This document shows positions 27,282 through 40,060 of a stretch of DNA of 64,000 bases, in pieces. The stretch lies in contig CM063290.1 in assembly GCA_032173965.1 (NCBI GenBank), positions 12,611,501 to 12,675,500 on the forward strand, in the 5' to 3' direction. Both the position numbers and the translations under genes were made by a program. The stretch's first letter is position 1, and each line of letters begins with the position of its first letter. Below the pieces are notes generated by a model, which did no database searches, was not told the origin of the DNA, and saw nothing but the letters and a program-made list of their open reading frames with translations. This stretch comes from Sitta carolinensis. Taxonomy: Eukaryota > Chordata > Aves > Passeriformes > Sittidae.

Positions 27282-30200
27282 GGAGGAAACACAAAAGTTT
27301 TGTTAGAGCTCTCTGCTCAATGGCCAGTGTTTTTTCCGTTTACAGTGCTGCATCTATGTACTGTTTTCTTGTGAAATCCAAAAGAGAATAACTAAGCTCT
27401 GGGAAATGGTGCCATTTTCATATGTATAAGCTATGATTGTTTTCTGAGCATTAGTCTTGAAATATGCTGTAGATCTTCTGTCTGCAAAAGTCCAGCTGGG
27501 GTAGCATGAAGCCAATAATACTTGTACAAAACTTAGTTTTCAGTAATTGTTTTTTATCAAGGTTGAGCTTCCATTGCTTTATAGATGAGGACATAAAATG
27601 AAAAATTATTAAAAAAAATACTTCAAAAAAAATTTGCCCTGTTTTTGGGCATGTGCTCCCTGGTTTTCCAGGCTTCTGTTCTTGCTTCTTTTGTACCTGG
27701 TTCTACTCATTTGCAAGTCAATTAGAGTATCTTCAAAACTGGACCCATTAAGATTAGAAAAAGGGTTTTGCTATATATAGCCCTGATAGACACTATAAGG
27801 CGGCTTACACATGTTTTAATCCTTTAAAACCTCTCTCCTACTCTTTAATATAGTAAATAAAATTGCTTGTGAATTCTTGCTAAGCCTTCAGCAACATTTT
27901 TAGTGGATTCACCTCAGCAGTGACTGGACCTACTCTCTTTCTGAGGTTTCCAGCATCTATGGGAGGTGTTCTTAACTAAATACAAATGCAGTTTTCTAAT
28001 CTTTTGAAATTTCTTGGCACAGTCTTTCAAGTGATTAATGACATACAAGTTCATTAAACATTAGAGTGTATGAAAGTCACCAACAGCATGTGGAATTCAT
28101 TGTGGTCTCTCCCAGGCAATGTTAATATTAAACGACAAGCATTGCAGCAAAATAATATCTCCTCAAAAATTATTTATGATGTTTGTATTGTGGTCTATGC
28201 ATTTTAAAAGAAAAATGGAATATCAATGTAGGATCAGTGTGATGGTGGCCATCCTAATTACCAGACTCCATTTCTTTCTTTGGAAGCACCATGAAAAGGA
28301 AAAATTGAATATTCTGAGCATTGAGAAAAATCAGTAGTTATATAAAATTGTCGGCACAAGAGTCCTGCTTAGATAGATCCAGTGGTCCTGCTAAAGAGAG
28401 TTTTCCTTAGACAGATGGGAAGAGGGAAGCAAGGGGCATACTTTTTTAATTAAAGTGAACTTTTTCAGCTCTACGTGGGTTCAATACATGTAAGAATCTC
28501 TGCTTCTCAGTGCTGTGCTGCCATCTGTTCCCTGTGCGCACATCCCGGCTTCCTTGAGTCGCTGTTCCTTCTGGGCTGTTTGCTGAATTTCCCATCCCTT
28601 GTGTAGCCTTCTGCTCTCCTGCCCCAGTTGCTAGAATGTGTGTTCCAGACCAGATGCATTTGCATTGCAGCCTTGTTTTTCTCTTCCCCTGCCTGCACAG
28701 ACAATTTTTCTGTGTATCTATGTTTTGTTTGCCCTCCAGATGGGCAGTCCAGGAGAGTTTCAGTGATCGGATCCTTTCTGGAGTTCCAGTTTTCTGTTCA
28801 CGTAGTTATTGACATTGAAAACATTACAGATTCCTAGGTAAAATCACTTTAGCAGCTTGGAATTAGAGTAATCTTCCAGGATTTGCTAATCTTGCTTCCT
28901 TTTTGTTTCTTGATGTGGAATACATGCAGACATGAAATAGCACAGATTTAGTCTAGTTTTGCACCATCTGCTTATCCAGTATAATTTTAAAGTTTAAGCT
29001 CGAGCCCAGATGCATTCATCCTCTGTTCTTAACAACTGATTATGTGTAAACCTGGGTAGGCTTTGGGTTTTTTCTTTGGTGATAGTGGGGTTCTGTTGGA
29101 TAAATGCCATGAATTGAAGCAGGAGGTGCTTGTGCTTCCTTGATCTCACCGTTATGACTGTTGTGAGTTATCTCGGGAATAGTAGTACTATTCCCTCCCT
29201 GCCTCTGAACTTCTTGGAAACTTTGAGAAAATTTTAGTCAAGAAAAGATGCCCTTATTCTAATGTTCTTATTTTATTGTGTTTCATGGTAGTTTTTCTGC
29301 TTGTTATCCTTTATTTGATGTATATATCAGCAGCTTTCCTAAAATTCAGACCTTAAAAGTTGATTCTGAGTGAAGTTTCATTCACTACTGTTCCATATAC
29401 ATCTGGTTTTGGAGCCTGACCAAATTCTTACTGAAAGGATTGAGAGGCTGGATTATGTGGCTTTCTTTTGGTTTTGAATTTCTTTTGGGTGGGTGTCTGT
29501 GTTTCTTGTACTACCATATTTCTTATTAAAACAGTATTTCAGAATCTCAGTGTTTTGATGGCTGTGGAAATTGGAAGCATATTTGTAGGTGGAGTTCCAA
29601 TTACCAGCCTGCTTCATTTGGGTTAAAATCAATTTTACTTTTTCCTTGAAATAGCTTATGCCCTTTCTGTTTGGTTACCCTGATAATATTACAGAAATCA
29701 AACGCATTCCTTCCCTGCCAAGGTCTTCATTTCCTGTTGACCAAGAAAGCAGTGTCCTTTTCATCTTGTTCACTGTGCCTGTTCCAGCTCCAAATTTCTG
29801 GAATGTTGATGTGACAAAACTTTTTTTTAAAGTTAGATATTTATATGTGCATTTATATGATTTTGTCACAGCCAAGTGGAAGTGTGTTGTGCTGTTCACT
29901 CTGATTTAGGGGAACAAATATCAGATTTGTCAAACACTATATATGGCTATTATGCATAGCATAAGAAAGAAAGGAACTGTGAAGAAAGTAGTTCCCTAGC
30001 ATTTGTGAGAATCTAGGGATGATAAGCTGAAGGAAAGTAAGAAATTTAAGATGTAAAAGACACCTGATATCCAACTCTTCTTTATCGCAGAGAGAGATAT
30101 AACCTGTCCTAGACAAATTATAACCTCTTCTAGATAAATTATCAGTGCTCACACTTTGCTTCATAACGCTGATGTTGAACCAGCCCTGCTTTGTCAAAAG

Positions 30201-30989
30201 GGTGCAGGTACTCATCCTTTGGGTACCAGCCTAACACTGCTTTTCTGATGCTATCAAGAGTCCTGATGCTGTCTTACTTTCTGTCTCCAGCATTAGTTTC
30301 AATGCCACTGTATCTAATTCTAAGGTTTCTTTTTTTAAAAAACGAAGTCCTGTGTACTTTTCAGCTCCAAACCTAGTGAATGGTGAGAATTCTATCCATC
30401 CTGTTCCTTCCAGACCTTCTGTTAAGAGGAATATAACTCAAAATTTAACTAACTCTACATCAAAGGAGTTCACCAGATTCTGACTGCACAGTACTTAAGC
30501 TTCTCCTAAATATGAAATTTCTTGGCACTCCTTTTCGAACATAAAGCCTTCTCATTCCCAGCCCATTAGTTCCCTTTTTTTGCTTTGTTCATATGGCAGG
30601 AGCCTCTGTGTTGAAATTATTCTCCTCCTTACTCCTACAGATGTCCCTGTCACTCATTCAGCACTTCCCAGGAGTTATGATAGAAAAATTAAATTGGTTC
30701 AGGAAGCTGCAAGACCAGCAACCTGAGGATGAAATATAGGATAGAGTTAAGCAATACTGGGAAATAGCCTCCCTGGTAGCTCTCTTACATCTATGTCCTG
30801 CATAAGAGGAAGTTGATTCTTCGATAAAATGACACGATACAGAAATTTATACTTTTCCAGTAGCTATTGCAAAGAGCTGCAGATATTTTTAATACTGAAC
30901 AGGCTGTAGCACAAGAAAACTGGGATTATCTGATCTTTTCCATGCTTCCTTTCCTTTCACACAGGGGCATATAAAAATCTTTTAGGTTT

Positions 30990-31100
30990 ATCATTTCTCG
31001 GTTACAGATGAGTAAAATGAGGTGACTTTACCCAAGGCCCTGTGGGGCAGCAGTAGCACAGCAGTTGTGGGCTGTGCTCTCTCTGCATCTGAGCCCTCCC
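30990..31100 (-). repeat. Possible ancient MIR/CORE-SINE remnant
   Basis: The string ttacagatgag, then gtgacttTacccaaggCcc, then a gggcagcag segment resembles the reverse complement of the MIR consensus tail (ttacagatgagg ... gtgacttgcccaaggtc) as I remember it. Such elements are ancient in amniotes and survive as diverged fragments. The limits are approximate, and the match rests on about 40 bases. Confidence 0.35.
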
Positions 31101-31582
31101 CTAAGGAATGTTGCTTTCTAAAAATGTAATTTTCTTTGGTTACTGTCCTGTTATCTTACATTCTTTTGTTATTAGTGGTAGCATTAGTTGGTAGTAATGA
31201 TGGGTTTTTCTTGTCACAAAAAGAATTTCTTGTCATTTCTTGTCAAACAAGCTCAAACAGTTTGATTTAGTGCTGGTAAAGTGTTTGATCTGAACTTTAT
31301 GTGTAAAAAGGCACTTGGTACTATTTTAAAAACTAGGTTATCTTACAAGCTACTAGCTTTTGCTTATAAAGGACAAAAGTTAGGGGTATTGAAGAGACTG
31401 TTCATACTGTCATATCTGGATAGGGTTGATTATAGATTCTGTTGGTGCTCACTGTACGATGAGTGTGTGGGGAGAAAGGGCTACAGAACATAATATGATA
31501 AAACATTCACAGTTTTTAGATGGCTGTTGAAGGAACCTTAGTTTAGAGATTATCTCAAGATTTTTCCTGTGAGAGCCCTTTC

Positions 31583-31798
31583 TCAGTCGCGCCCTTCCTG
31601 AATAACCGTGGTGCCCGCGGGCAGCAAGGGTGCCCGGCCAGCCGCTGCCTGCGGCACACGCCCTGGCTCTCCCGGTGTTGGCTTGTTATAATCTGGCATC
31701 ACGTGGTCTCCTGGGGAAGGTGGTGGCTGCACAACATTTCCTTTGACTAGGAAGGGTTTACAAGTGGATCTGTTGGTTCTGAAGTCCAAATTATTCAG
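31583..31798 (-). other. CpG-rich antisense exon-like open frame, function unknown
   Basis: On the minus strand a pyrimidine-rich run with AG (plus positions 31799-31811, reading ttttcccttcag) is followed at once by a frame open for 71 codons to a TGA at 31583-31585. The frame starts LNNLDFRTN and contains Pro-rich (VVQPPPSPGDHVMPDY) and Ala/Gly-rich parts (VPQAAAGRAPLLPAG). About ten CpGs fall within the roughly 95 bases from 31588, against almost none in the surrounding AT-rich intron. I do not recognise the protein. It could be the last exon of an antisense transcript, a fragment of an inserted retrocopy, or a chance frame favoured by GC richness. Confidence 0.3.
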
Positions 31799-32543
31799 CT
31801 GAAGGGAAAACTTACTTGTTCTGAGTTCGTATTTTATGCTGACGCATGTAAGTACCTCACTTCAGAGATGTTTGTCCTGAAGAAGCAATTACTATTTTCC
31901 TGCCTGCCTTTGTAGCTAAAATCAAATGCATTTAGCATAGTTTTATTAGTACACGGTGCTGCTTAAGAGCACAATCCGTTTTTCCAGGATTAACGTTGTA
32001 CATGATTCTGTGGGGGCAGTTTGAATCTCTAATGCCGTTTACAAGTGGATTGAAATTCATGCCAGAATTCTGGATATTTTTTTTTCCTTTCCTGAGCTCC
32101 CAGAGGAACATGGTTTTATTTCAGAAGATGTTTTGCATATTTCCCACCTTGTAGTGTTAAATTCTTTATCTCAGTCAAATCCAGTAATTTTGAAGTACGG
32201 ACATTTTTCATTCCCATTTCTTAACATTTTAAATTTAAAATACATAGTTCTTGGTTATAAACATGTATTTCACATGTATCTTCTTAAGTTTCCTTTCTGT
32301 CATGGGTTAAAATTTATCTGCATCTGTCTTTTCATAACAATGAAATTGATAATTGTTAGTAGAAGTGTTTGTCTTAATTTGAAAAAAATAGTTACTGTGA
32401 ACTATAGATTACAGTCACAGAATTTTTGAAGTATAATATTCTTGTGTATTTTCTTGGTCTAATTAAAATTATTTCAGATTCTCTTTCAGTTTAATTGCTG
32501 AAGTTGGGCAGGAAATTAATTGCTATGCCTGTCTTTGTTACAG

Positions 32544-32658
32544 AATACAGTCGTTTTGAAGCTAAAATCCATGATTTACGGGAGCAGATGATGAACAGTA
32601 GCATTAGTTCAGGATCAGGATCTTTGCGAACCAGCCAGAAGAGATCCCTCTATGTCAG
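32544..32658 (+). CDS. DLG1: DLG1 exon: PDZ3 alpha-extension and PDZ3-SH3 linker
   Basis: This 115-nt exon completes Glu, then codes for [20 protein letters not shown], then [17 protein letters not shown], ending two bases into Arg (AG|A). It is identical to mammalian DLG1. [14 protein letters not shown] forms the extra alpha3 helix packed on PDZ3. RSLYVR begins the first SH3 strand. The acceptor is ctttgttacag and the donor is gtaatc. Confidence 0.97.
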
Positions 32659-35600
32659 GTAATCATCTTTTTCATAGCATGGCCACTGTGTTTTTCTGCT
32701 TTCCTGTAGACTTACTGTTTTGGTACTTGTGTTTTCCTACAATTATTTACTAAGTATTAATAAAGGGACACTTACATGCAAATATAATAAAAATAAAACT
32801 TTATTTAGATTGATTAATGTAATATAGCTGAAAAGGAAGTAATATCCCTGAGAACCCTATATGAACTTTGAAGAGTGGTGCTATTATTTGCTTTTTGTCC
32901 TTTGATTTGAAAGAGATGATAATCCTTCAGCAAAAACATGTATTTCTTTTTTAGGTCAGTATATGCAAAGTCTTAACAACTTGCTTAGTTCAGTTTGTGC
33001 TTTTGTGACAGTAGTCTTCATTTTCTCCCTTATTCAGTACTTGAATTTAAATTTATAGTCCTCTCTTTCTTACTGTTTGACAGATTTGCATCTAATTTCT
33101 TCAGCTTACTTTCGTTGTTTTCTCAGCTTTATTAAGAAACCTTATTTCTCTATCCAATTGAATTTTGTTATGGAATATTTTTCCATGGTAACCAAGAGAG
33201 AAAATAAAAGCAAATGAACTGAATATACCTCATTAATTTATTCATATCAAGTTAAACATAAAGGAGGCTGAAAGGAAGTGGAAACATAAGAGCATGAAGC
33301 AGATGAAAAAATAGGTGGTTTCACAGGGAAATTATGGCAGGATCCAGTTTATTCATGTGTCACTCAACTCCTACATCCGTTACCATGTACTGATAAAGCG
33401 TAACGTTTCAAGTATGGAACGTGGGGAAAAAGGATTGCATTTTTAAAAATAAATTGTTTTTTGAGTCCCCCAAATCAGCTCATCACTGGATTGAATCAGG
33501 GCCAGCAGTAGCCTCTTGATAGGAGCCAGAATGTTTCAATAGAGCAGCTAAACCTTCAAGTATTTCTGGTGTTTGGGTTAAACAAGATTTAAAATGTAGG
33601 ACCTCACTGGTTTACCTCCTAAAAGTGAGCAGGCTCAGATGCTGTTGACTTTTCCCATCCAAAGCAGATAGTGTTTTGTTCATGGTGTGTTCAGTCTGCT
33701 GAGCTTTGGGAAAGGAAGCAAGTCATACACAAAGCAGTTTCTTGAGTACTTGCATCAATGCTGAAGCAAGTCATAGTCCTTTGTAACTATTTCTGAATGC
33801 TTAACACAAATGTAGCTAAATACTCCTAGGGCTTCTGTTTAGCTTGACTCTACAGGTAGGTTCTATGTTTTTAACTATTGTTTCAGTAGCTGGATTCTGT
33901 TTTCTCAGATCTGAGCCTTTTTTTTCTACTTCTGTTTACCTTAAATATTTTGGGGGTCAAAATTTAAATCTCTGTAAATAAATGCCCTAAATTCTAAGGG
34001 GTGAGTGCTTGATACCGCAGTTAGCCATATCTTTGAATTTCCACAGGTGTACATATGGATATTGCGCCAAGATCTTAATTTCCATAATCCCAAGATTTTT
34101 TGCTTTAGTTTTCATCCTATAACTAAGCCTAAACAATTCTAAATGCTTTTATTTTGCTTGGTTAGCTGTAGCCTGATTAAGTTCTAAACCGCTTATGCTT
34201 ATGTTCACACATCTGATATTTTGACCTGCTGACAAGCATTTTATCTTAATGGAGCTTTTATTCTACATAAAGATGTAGAATAATGATGGAAGTTGTTGAG
34301 CTTTTGACTTTCCCAGCTGCTGCAGAACCAGCAGCCTTCTCCAGGCTGTTGGCAGAAGCCTCTGGGGACTGGTTTCATTGAAGGTTTTTGAGGCTTAATA
34401 ATCAGCATTGGTATAAGTCAGTACACATATCTAAAATGCAAAAATTACACAGCAAAAGTACTTTCCTACCCACATCTCTTTACAGAGGGTGCTGCTACGG
34501 CTTTTGGGATCTGCTTGTGTCATCACACCAAAAGTTGCCAAAGACTGGGAGGCAACTTTGTATGCACAGAAAGGGTTCACATCTGTTCTCTCTGGGTTCT
34601 GGTGTAATTTTGACCCCACTAAAGCAACTTTTATGAATATTTTCACATATTGCTAGATACTGGCAGAACATGTTACCCACTTTATTCCTTATAATAAGTC
34701 ACTCTGGTATAGTCATACTGTATTTTTAATTGTATCAATTCAAAGCAAATTTTAATAGCTTCAGATATCTTTTTTCAGAAGTGATGGGTTTTGGATATGC
34801 CTTAAAGGATGTCAGTTATCTAACAAAATGCTGAATCGAATGGTAGATCCAACAGTAAAATGTTTATAGGCATTCAGTCACAATTGCAGAAAAGCTATTA
34901 AATAAAAATACCCTGAAAATCATCTCTCCTGCTTTCTCAGAATCATGGGAACAAATTAGGAAATAAAATCAGATACACCATTGTATCCCTGTAAACATGG
35001 TATCTTTAAGACTAGTCTGCCTGTAAACAACATTTTTGGGTATTATGTAATATTAAAGAAAAGGCTATTGTGTTTGCCCAAAAATACAATTTGGAGTCAA
35101 ATGGCAGACTTTTCTTTGTAATTGTACATATATCAAAAATGATGCACAGCAGTTTAGGAAACAGCCCTTGGAAAGCAATACAAATACAGCAATTCAACAG
35201 CAGCTGACTCTTGTTGCACATCCTACTGTCCCCCACAGCACCCTCCCTGTCCCCAGCTAATTCAGACATACTGATGTGTCTTCTCTTATTTTGCTTTATA
35301 TTTCTTCTGGACTTTGTTCTGAGACAGATTCTCTCGTAATAATGTTTCTGGATTTGCATCTGATCCGATATATATATATAGATATGTAGATATATAGATA
35401 TGCTCATCTGGAGATTCAAAAATGTGAGATACCTTCATGGTATCAAGTTTCTGTGATAATACATGGAGAGAAAATAAATCTGTTCCATATTTAATCTCAT
35501 CTTCTGTGGCAAGTATCAGTCTGCAATGTGTGTAGCATTCAAAATCAAAAGTTCCTTTTACCTTTGTGCATTTTTCTGACCAGCACAATACATTCCAAAT

Positions 35601-38600
35601 TCAAACAATGGTGCTGATTTGTGCTTGAATCAAAGCAAAAAATGGTTATGTCTCAAAGTCGAAGAAACCTAACAGTTCTGAAATGACTAAGAAATTTTAA
35701 CTAAAACCCTTGGAAAAATAGAATCTGCTGTTAGCAGCAGGCTAATTGTACTTGCCTGCAGTTTAATTGGGCCATTGCTCTAATATTCTCAGAATTCAAG
35801 TATTAAGTTTCAAACAACTTTCCCAAAAAGTCAGAAAAAGAGAACATTGTTTACAAGCTGACCTTCATTTATTGAAGTCAAGTGGTAAAATTAATTCATA
35901 CTTAATGAAATGAAGCGTAAAGATGCTTTTGCTGCAGGAATTCCTGGTTGCTTTGTTTGTTGAAGAAATGCTTCAGTAAGACTTCGTCAACAGCCTATGG
36001 TACTGAATGTAATCAGTGTGGCAGGTAAAAAGATATTCTGGAAAGTTTTACGTTACACAGCCATTACATTTTTGCCTTTGTGGCATAAACACCCATGAAA
36101 TATGCAGCCTAATTTCAGTTTCTCTGGACTTGTGGAGGAAGGAGCTGAATTACCTTTTTAGTTCTCTTTAGTTCCTGAGTGATATACAAAGTGAAATAAA
36201 AGGGAGGACTTTGTGCTTTGTCTAGAAAATAATTTTTAGGACTTGCCATTTAAATTTAAACAGAACTTTACAGTAAATATCATGGTTCTGCATTCAAAGC
36301 AGTAGTTGATCAGGATTACTAAATTTATTTTTAAGTTAATTTGTGTCTATAATTTACAATAGGTAAATATATACATGGCATTTTTAATCTGTAATAAAAA
36401 CCTCCATGCAGGAAATTAATAGAAGCAGTATTTTTTTGTACTCCAGCTTGTAGATAAATGCATCATCTGGGCTGTGAAGTGAATTCTTGGTTGATGACGT
36501 GTTAGGCATACAGGAAAAGCCATGTTAATCACTTGGAATCAAAAGAAATTTTGGTTAATTCTGTTCGCTTTTGAGGTCATTTATAGTATCATTAGCACTT
36601 CCCGGTATTCATATAAATGTTAGCTGCATAGTATTGTCACTATTGTGTGACACCCTGAACAATCTTTTTATAAAACTATCTTCATCAGATTTGACTTTTT
36701 TGCCTAATAAAATTATTTTTCTTGACGTGACTTCACTAGAGGAAATGTTTTTGATGAAACTGCCACTGTGGAAAACCTGCTCTGTGTAACCATTTATCTA
36801 GTTGGAAAAGCACATCTTGGTAATGACTTTGTCCACTTCTGCTTCCATTTCACTTCTGAGCATTTTTCTTATGCAGTCAACATATATGTTAATGCTGTTA
36901 GGCCAAGCTCGCAGCTTTTATAAATTTATATGCAAATTCAAAAATAGAAGTTAAAAGTGGGGCTGGTAGAAATCATTGCTTGAATGCTAACAAGAAATCT
37001 CGAAATAAATGTCACGATGCATGTAATTAATTCAGTGAAAATGTATACAACTTGAATCTGCATCGAAAGTACCTTCTGGATTATGTGTCATTTATTTTAA
37101 GATATGAAATGATATTTGTCCAGAGTGTTTCTTGAACAAACATGCAGAATAAATCGGGAAGAATAACTACTTCCTATCTGTATAATTTTATTACCTGCAA
37201 TATTTTGGCTGGTTCAAACTAAAAAATGGTTCTGATTTTTAAAAAAATTATCAGGATATCTTAAGATGTGGAATTAACCCAAAAAGATCTTATTATGAAG
37301 GCTGCACTGCTAAGGAAGGTGGTATTTCAACCTCCAAGCTATTTCAAAATTCAAAGTATAAATTTGGTTATAAACTTAAACTAAAGGTACTGCAGATTTA
37401 AGTATAAGGCTCTTTGTATCAGGAGAGCAAATATTTTAAAGCCACTTAAAAATTTCTGTCTTTTTTTAGACATTCTAAAAATCGTTATTAAAACCTTTAA
37501 TCCTTTAGGAAATGTTTTTAAAAGATTTTATAGCCCAAGAAAGGCATGGTGTCTCAAACAACTCTGGTTTTGCAATAGATGATGAAGGCATATTGGTCTG
37601 GCAGAATATTTTGAACTTTCTCCCTGTAAACAATTTGTTACTGGTTATGAACAAATACAGTTCACTCAGTGTTTCAGGAAGGCAAAATTCACAAAGCCGA
37701 AGTACATTTTGGAGCAAACAGGTTTTGACTTACACAGATTAAAAATTTCTATTGACATTAAAAGTCTAGCAGAAAAAGGTATGTAAGACCAGTGTCTGGG
37801 ATGAAGAAACAAGCTGAATTTGGACAAGAAAAATGACACCCTTTTAAATCATCACATTGTAATCTGTTGGTGCTACTTTGGCTTAATATCAAGTAGGTTG
37901 AATTTGGGTATTGTTCAGAAAGTGCAGCACTGACACCACATGAGCAGGCAGATTAAATAATGTTGAGGATTTTTTGGGCTGTGTCATACAAGCACTTACT
38001 TCATATAGGAGAGATTCATGAACTATTTTCAAATGTAAAAGAAGTCCTTTAGGAGGCAGAACGTTAGCAGTATCTCTTGCTGTTTGCTAAGGGATTCCTG
38101 TCATCTTTCATTTCCATGTCCTCATTAAACCCTCAGCTGTGCCAGGGAGAAACATACTGCAGATACCTTCACTTCCTTAGGGAACTTGTCCAGGTATAAA
38201 ATAATCCAAAAGGCAGAAAGACATGACTTGTAAACCAGATCAGTTCCATAGTGTGGTGGACCATGTGCCTTTCTAGAGAACTGTGCTTTTTTAAGCAAAA
38301 AGGGGAACAAGAGTCAGTTGCATAAACCAGTCTCGCTGCCAGAGGGAATGTTAATAAAACTGTAGTCATGCAGCTGCTGGTCAGGTATTGTGAGTGCCTA
38401 TTATTTGAAAACAGGCTTACCTTAGGATGAGATTCTCTGGAAATGGTCAGGAATTTCCTAAAAGAATGTGCGTAAGGTTCTCTGCCTTTGGGTACTACGG
38501 TAGCAAAGCGGTGACCAGATCATATTTCTAAGTTGTTTTTTCTTCCTGTTAGCAGGATACTGACTTTTATTTTAAAGGCAGTACTAAACTGTACTAAATT

Positions 38601-39025
38601 ACCAAATAATTTCAATTTATAACTTGATATGAAACAGCGTACTTTACAGAGCTTTTTACAGTGCTGTATGCTTTAAATACTTGCTTTTCTTTTTTATCCT
38701 AGGCTGACATGTAACTTGCTCTGTGCAAAGTACTTACTGAATTGCAGGAGGTGTCTTCTGTAAAGTTTTTGTAAAGCACTAGAGGTTTGCTCTGGATGAA
38801 GGTTTTTCTCATTCATTAAAGCATAGAAGTGTGTGGGGGTACTGTGCTACACATTCTGTGTGTGTATGAGAGAGTGTATTCAGCCTTCTTGTAAGTACCT
38901 GTCAGAATGATGCAATCATTCATGAATAGCACAGGCAGCTTGCTTTATATTTTGTGCTATTCATACTCTCCTGGTTTTTTCTTGTTTTTTTTTTTTCTAT
39001 GTTTAATTTTTTCTTTTCAATGTAG
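32659..39025. other. 6.4-kb intron before SH3
   Basis: AT-rich intron with a (TA)n/(GATA)n-like run at about 35368-35402. It has no recognisable repeat element and no further exon. The minus-strand 135-codon frame ending near 35012 overlaps the TA repeat and is treated as chance. Confidence 0.7.
35368..35402. repeat. (TA)n/(GATA)n low-complexity repeat
   Basis: A stretch of TA and GATA units (atatatatatagatatgtagatatatagata) in an intron. Confidence 0.85.
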
Positions 39026-39202
39026 AGCTCTTTTTGATTATGACAAGACTAAAGATAGTGGCCTTCCGAGTCAAGGATTGAACTTCAAATTTGGCGATAT
39101 TCTCCATGTCATTAATGCTTCTGATGATGAATGGTGGCAAGCACGGCAGGTAACTCCAGATGGAGAAAGTGATGAAATTGGAGTTATCCCAAGCAAACGG
39201 AG
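39026..39202 (+). CDS. DLG1: DLG1 exon: SH3 domain
   Basis: This 177-nt exon begins with the last base of Arg and codes for [20 protein letters not shown], then [20 protein letters not shown], then the [19 protein letters not shown] end. ALFDYD is the SH3 signature start and DDEWWQAR the central strand. As known for MAGUKs, the insert between the strands means this SH3 packs against the GUK domain through HOOK rather than acting as a simple PxxP binder. The only change seen is Val to Ile (DEIGVIP). The acceptor is ttttcaatgtag and the donor is gtatgt. Confidence 0.97.
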
Positions 39203-39990
39203 GTATGTCATACATTATTGACTTTGAGATGTCTGCTGTTAAACATCTGATCTGATTAATGCATATATTGTATATGCTTTTCTCTTTGTTGTTAATTCTG
39301 TACTGTATCAGCCACTTGTTGGATTCTTTTTTTTTCTTAGTAAACTGTAGTGGGATTCTCATTTACTCAATGAGAAGTTTATTAAAGTCCTTTTAGCCTT
39401 AGGAGTTGTGTGTTGAAGTTAATAAAGGTGGTCCACATCCACCTTCTCTGTTCTCACTGTAAGTAAGTTGTGGGTTTAATAACATTACATGTGAGTTTAA
39501 TATCAATTTAATATCAATTTATGTATGCAAAAGTGCAAAGTATGGATAAATTTTATTCAAGTCATGACACTATCATGAAATCTTTCTACCCAGAACCTGG
39601 AAAACTGGAAAATCATTCTTCGGTAGCCAGAGCCAATGGAGATGAGGTTTTTGTTGGCATACTAGAGACTCAAATAAGAGTTTATGTGTTCTGAATCTTA
39701 ATATGTGCTGTTGACTTATAATTGAGGCTGTTCACTTGCTGTGTCATGTTTTCTCTTTGCACTCTCTGGATTTATTGAATGTGTATAGCCACAAAATACT
39801 CCCAGTACTCTCACAGCTCATCACTTGAGAAAAAAGTTTTCCATTAACAGGCTTCCATTTTCTGAATGTGTCATAATCAATAAAGTGTATAGTACAAAAG
39901 ATACACCAGTATGCTTTTGTTGTAACAAGTGGTAGAGTTGAAGTTCTGGAGGTGTGATGTTTCTGACATTTTTGTGTGTTTTTGTGGTAG
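39203..39990. other. Intron between SH3 and HOOK start
   Basis: Intron of 788 bases, ending in a U/G-rich tract before the acceptor. Nothing else was recognised. Confidence 0.75.
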
Positions 39991-40060
39991 AGTTGAGAAA
40001 AAGGAACGAGCCCGTTTGAAGACAGTGAAATTCAATTCCAAAACAAGAGGAGATAAAGGG
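39991..40060 (+). CDS. DLG1: DLG1 exon: end of SH3, start of HOOK
   Basis: This 70-nt exon codes for [20 protein letters not shown], then DKG, and ends in phase 0. It carries the basic [10 protein letters not shown] segment at the start of HOOK. The Gly in KTRGDKG is extra relative to the human form I remember (KTRDKG). The acceptor is ttgtggtag and the donor is gtgagt. Because it ends in phase 0 while the next shared exon starts in phase 1, one of I2 or I3 must follow. Confidence 0.96.

Larger units (their letters stand above)
22186..32543. other. 10.4-kb intron between PDZ3 and the SH3 lead-in
   Basis: The largest intron in the window, AT-rich throughout. It contains a (CT)n run near 25296-25308, a 24-A run at 27258-27281, a stretch resembling the reverse complement of a MIR/CORE-type SINE tail near 30990-31100, and a CpG-rich antisense open frame at 31583-31798. 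A 190-codon + strand frame at 26052-26624 has no supporting features and is treated as chance. No RNA gene was recognised. Confidence 0.7.

Noticed and set aside
35012..35588. Two overlapping minus-strand frames of 100-135 codons
   Set aside because: Both read through the (TA)n/(GATA)n repeat, giving a Tyr/Ile repeat peptide. Artefact of simple sequence.
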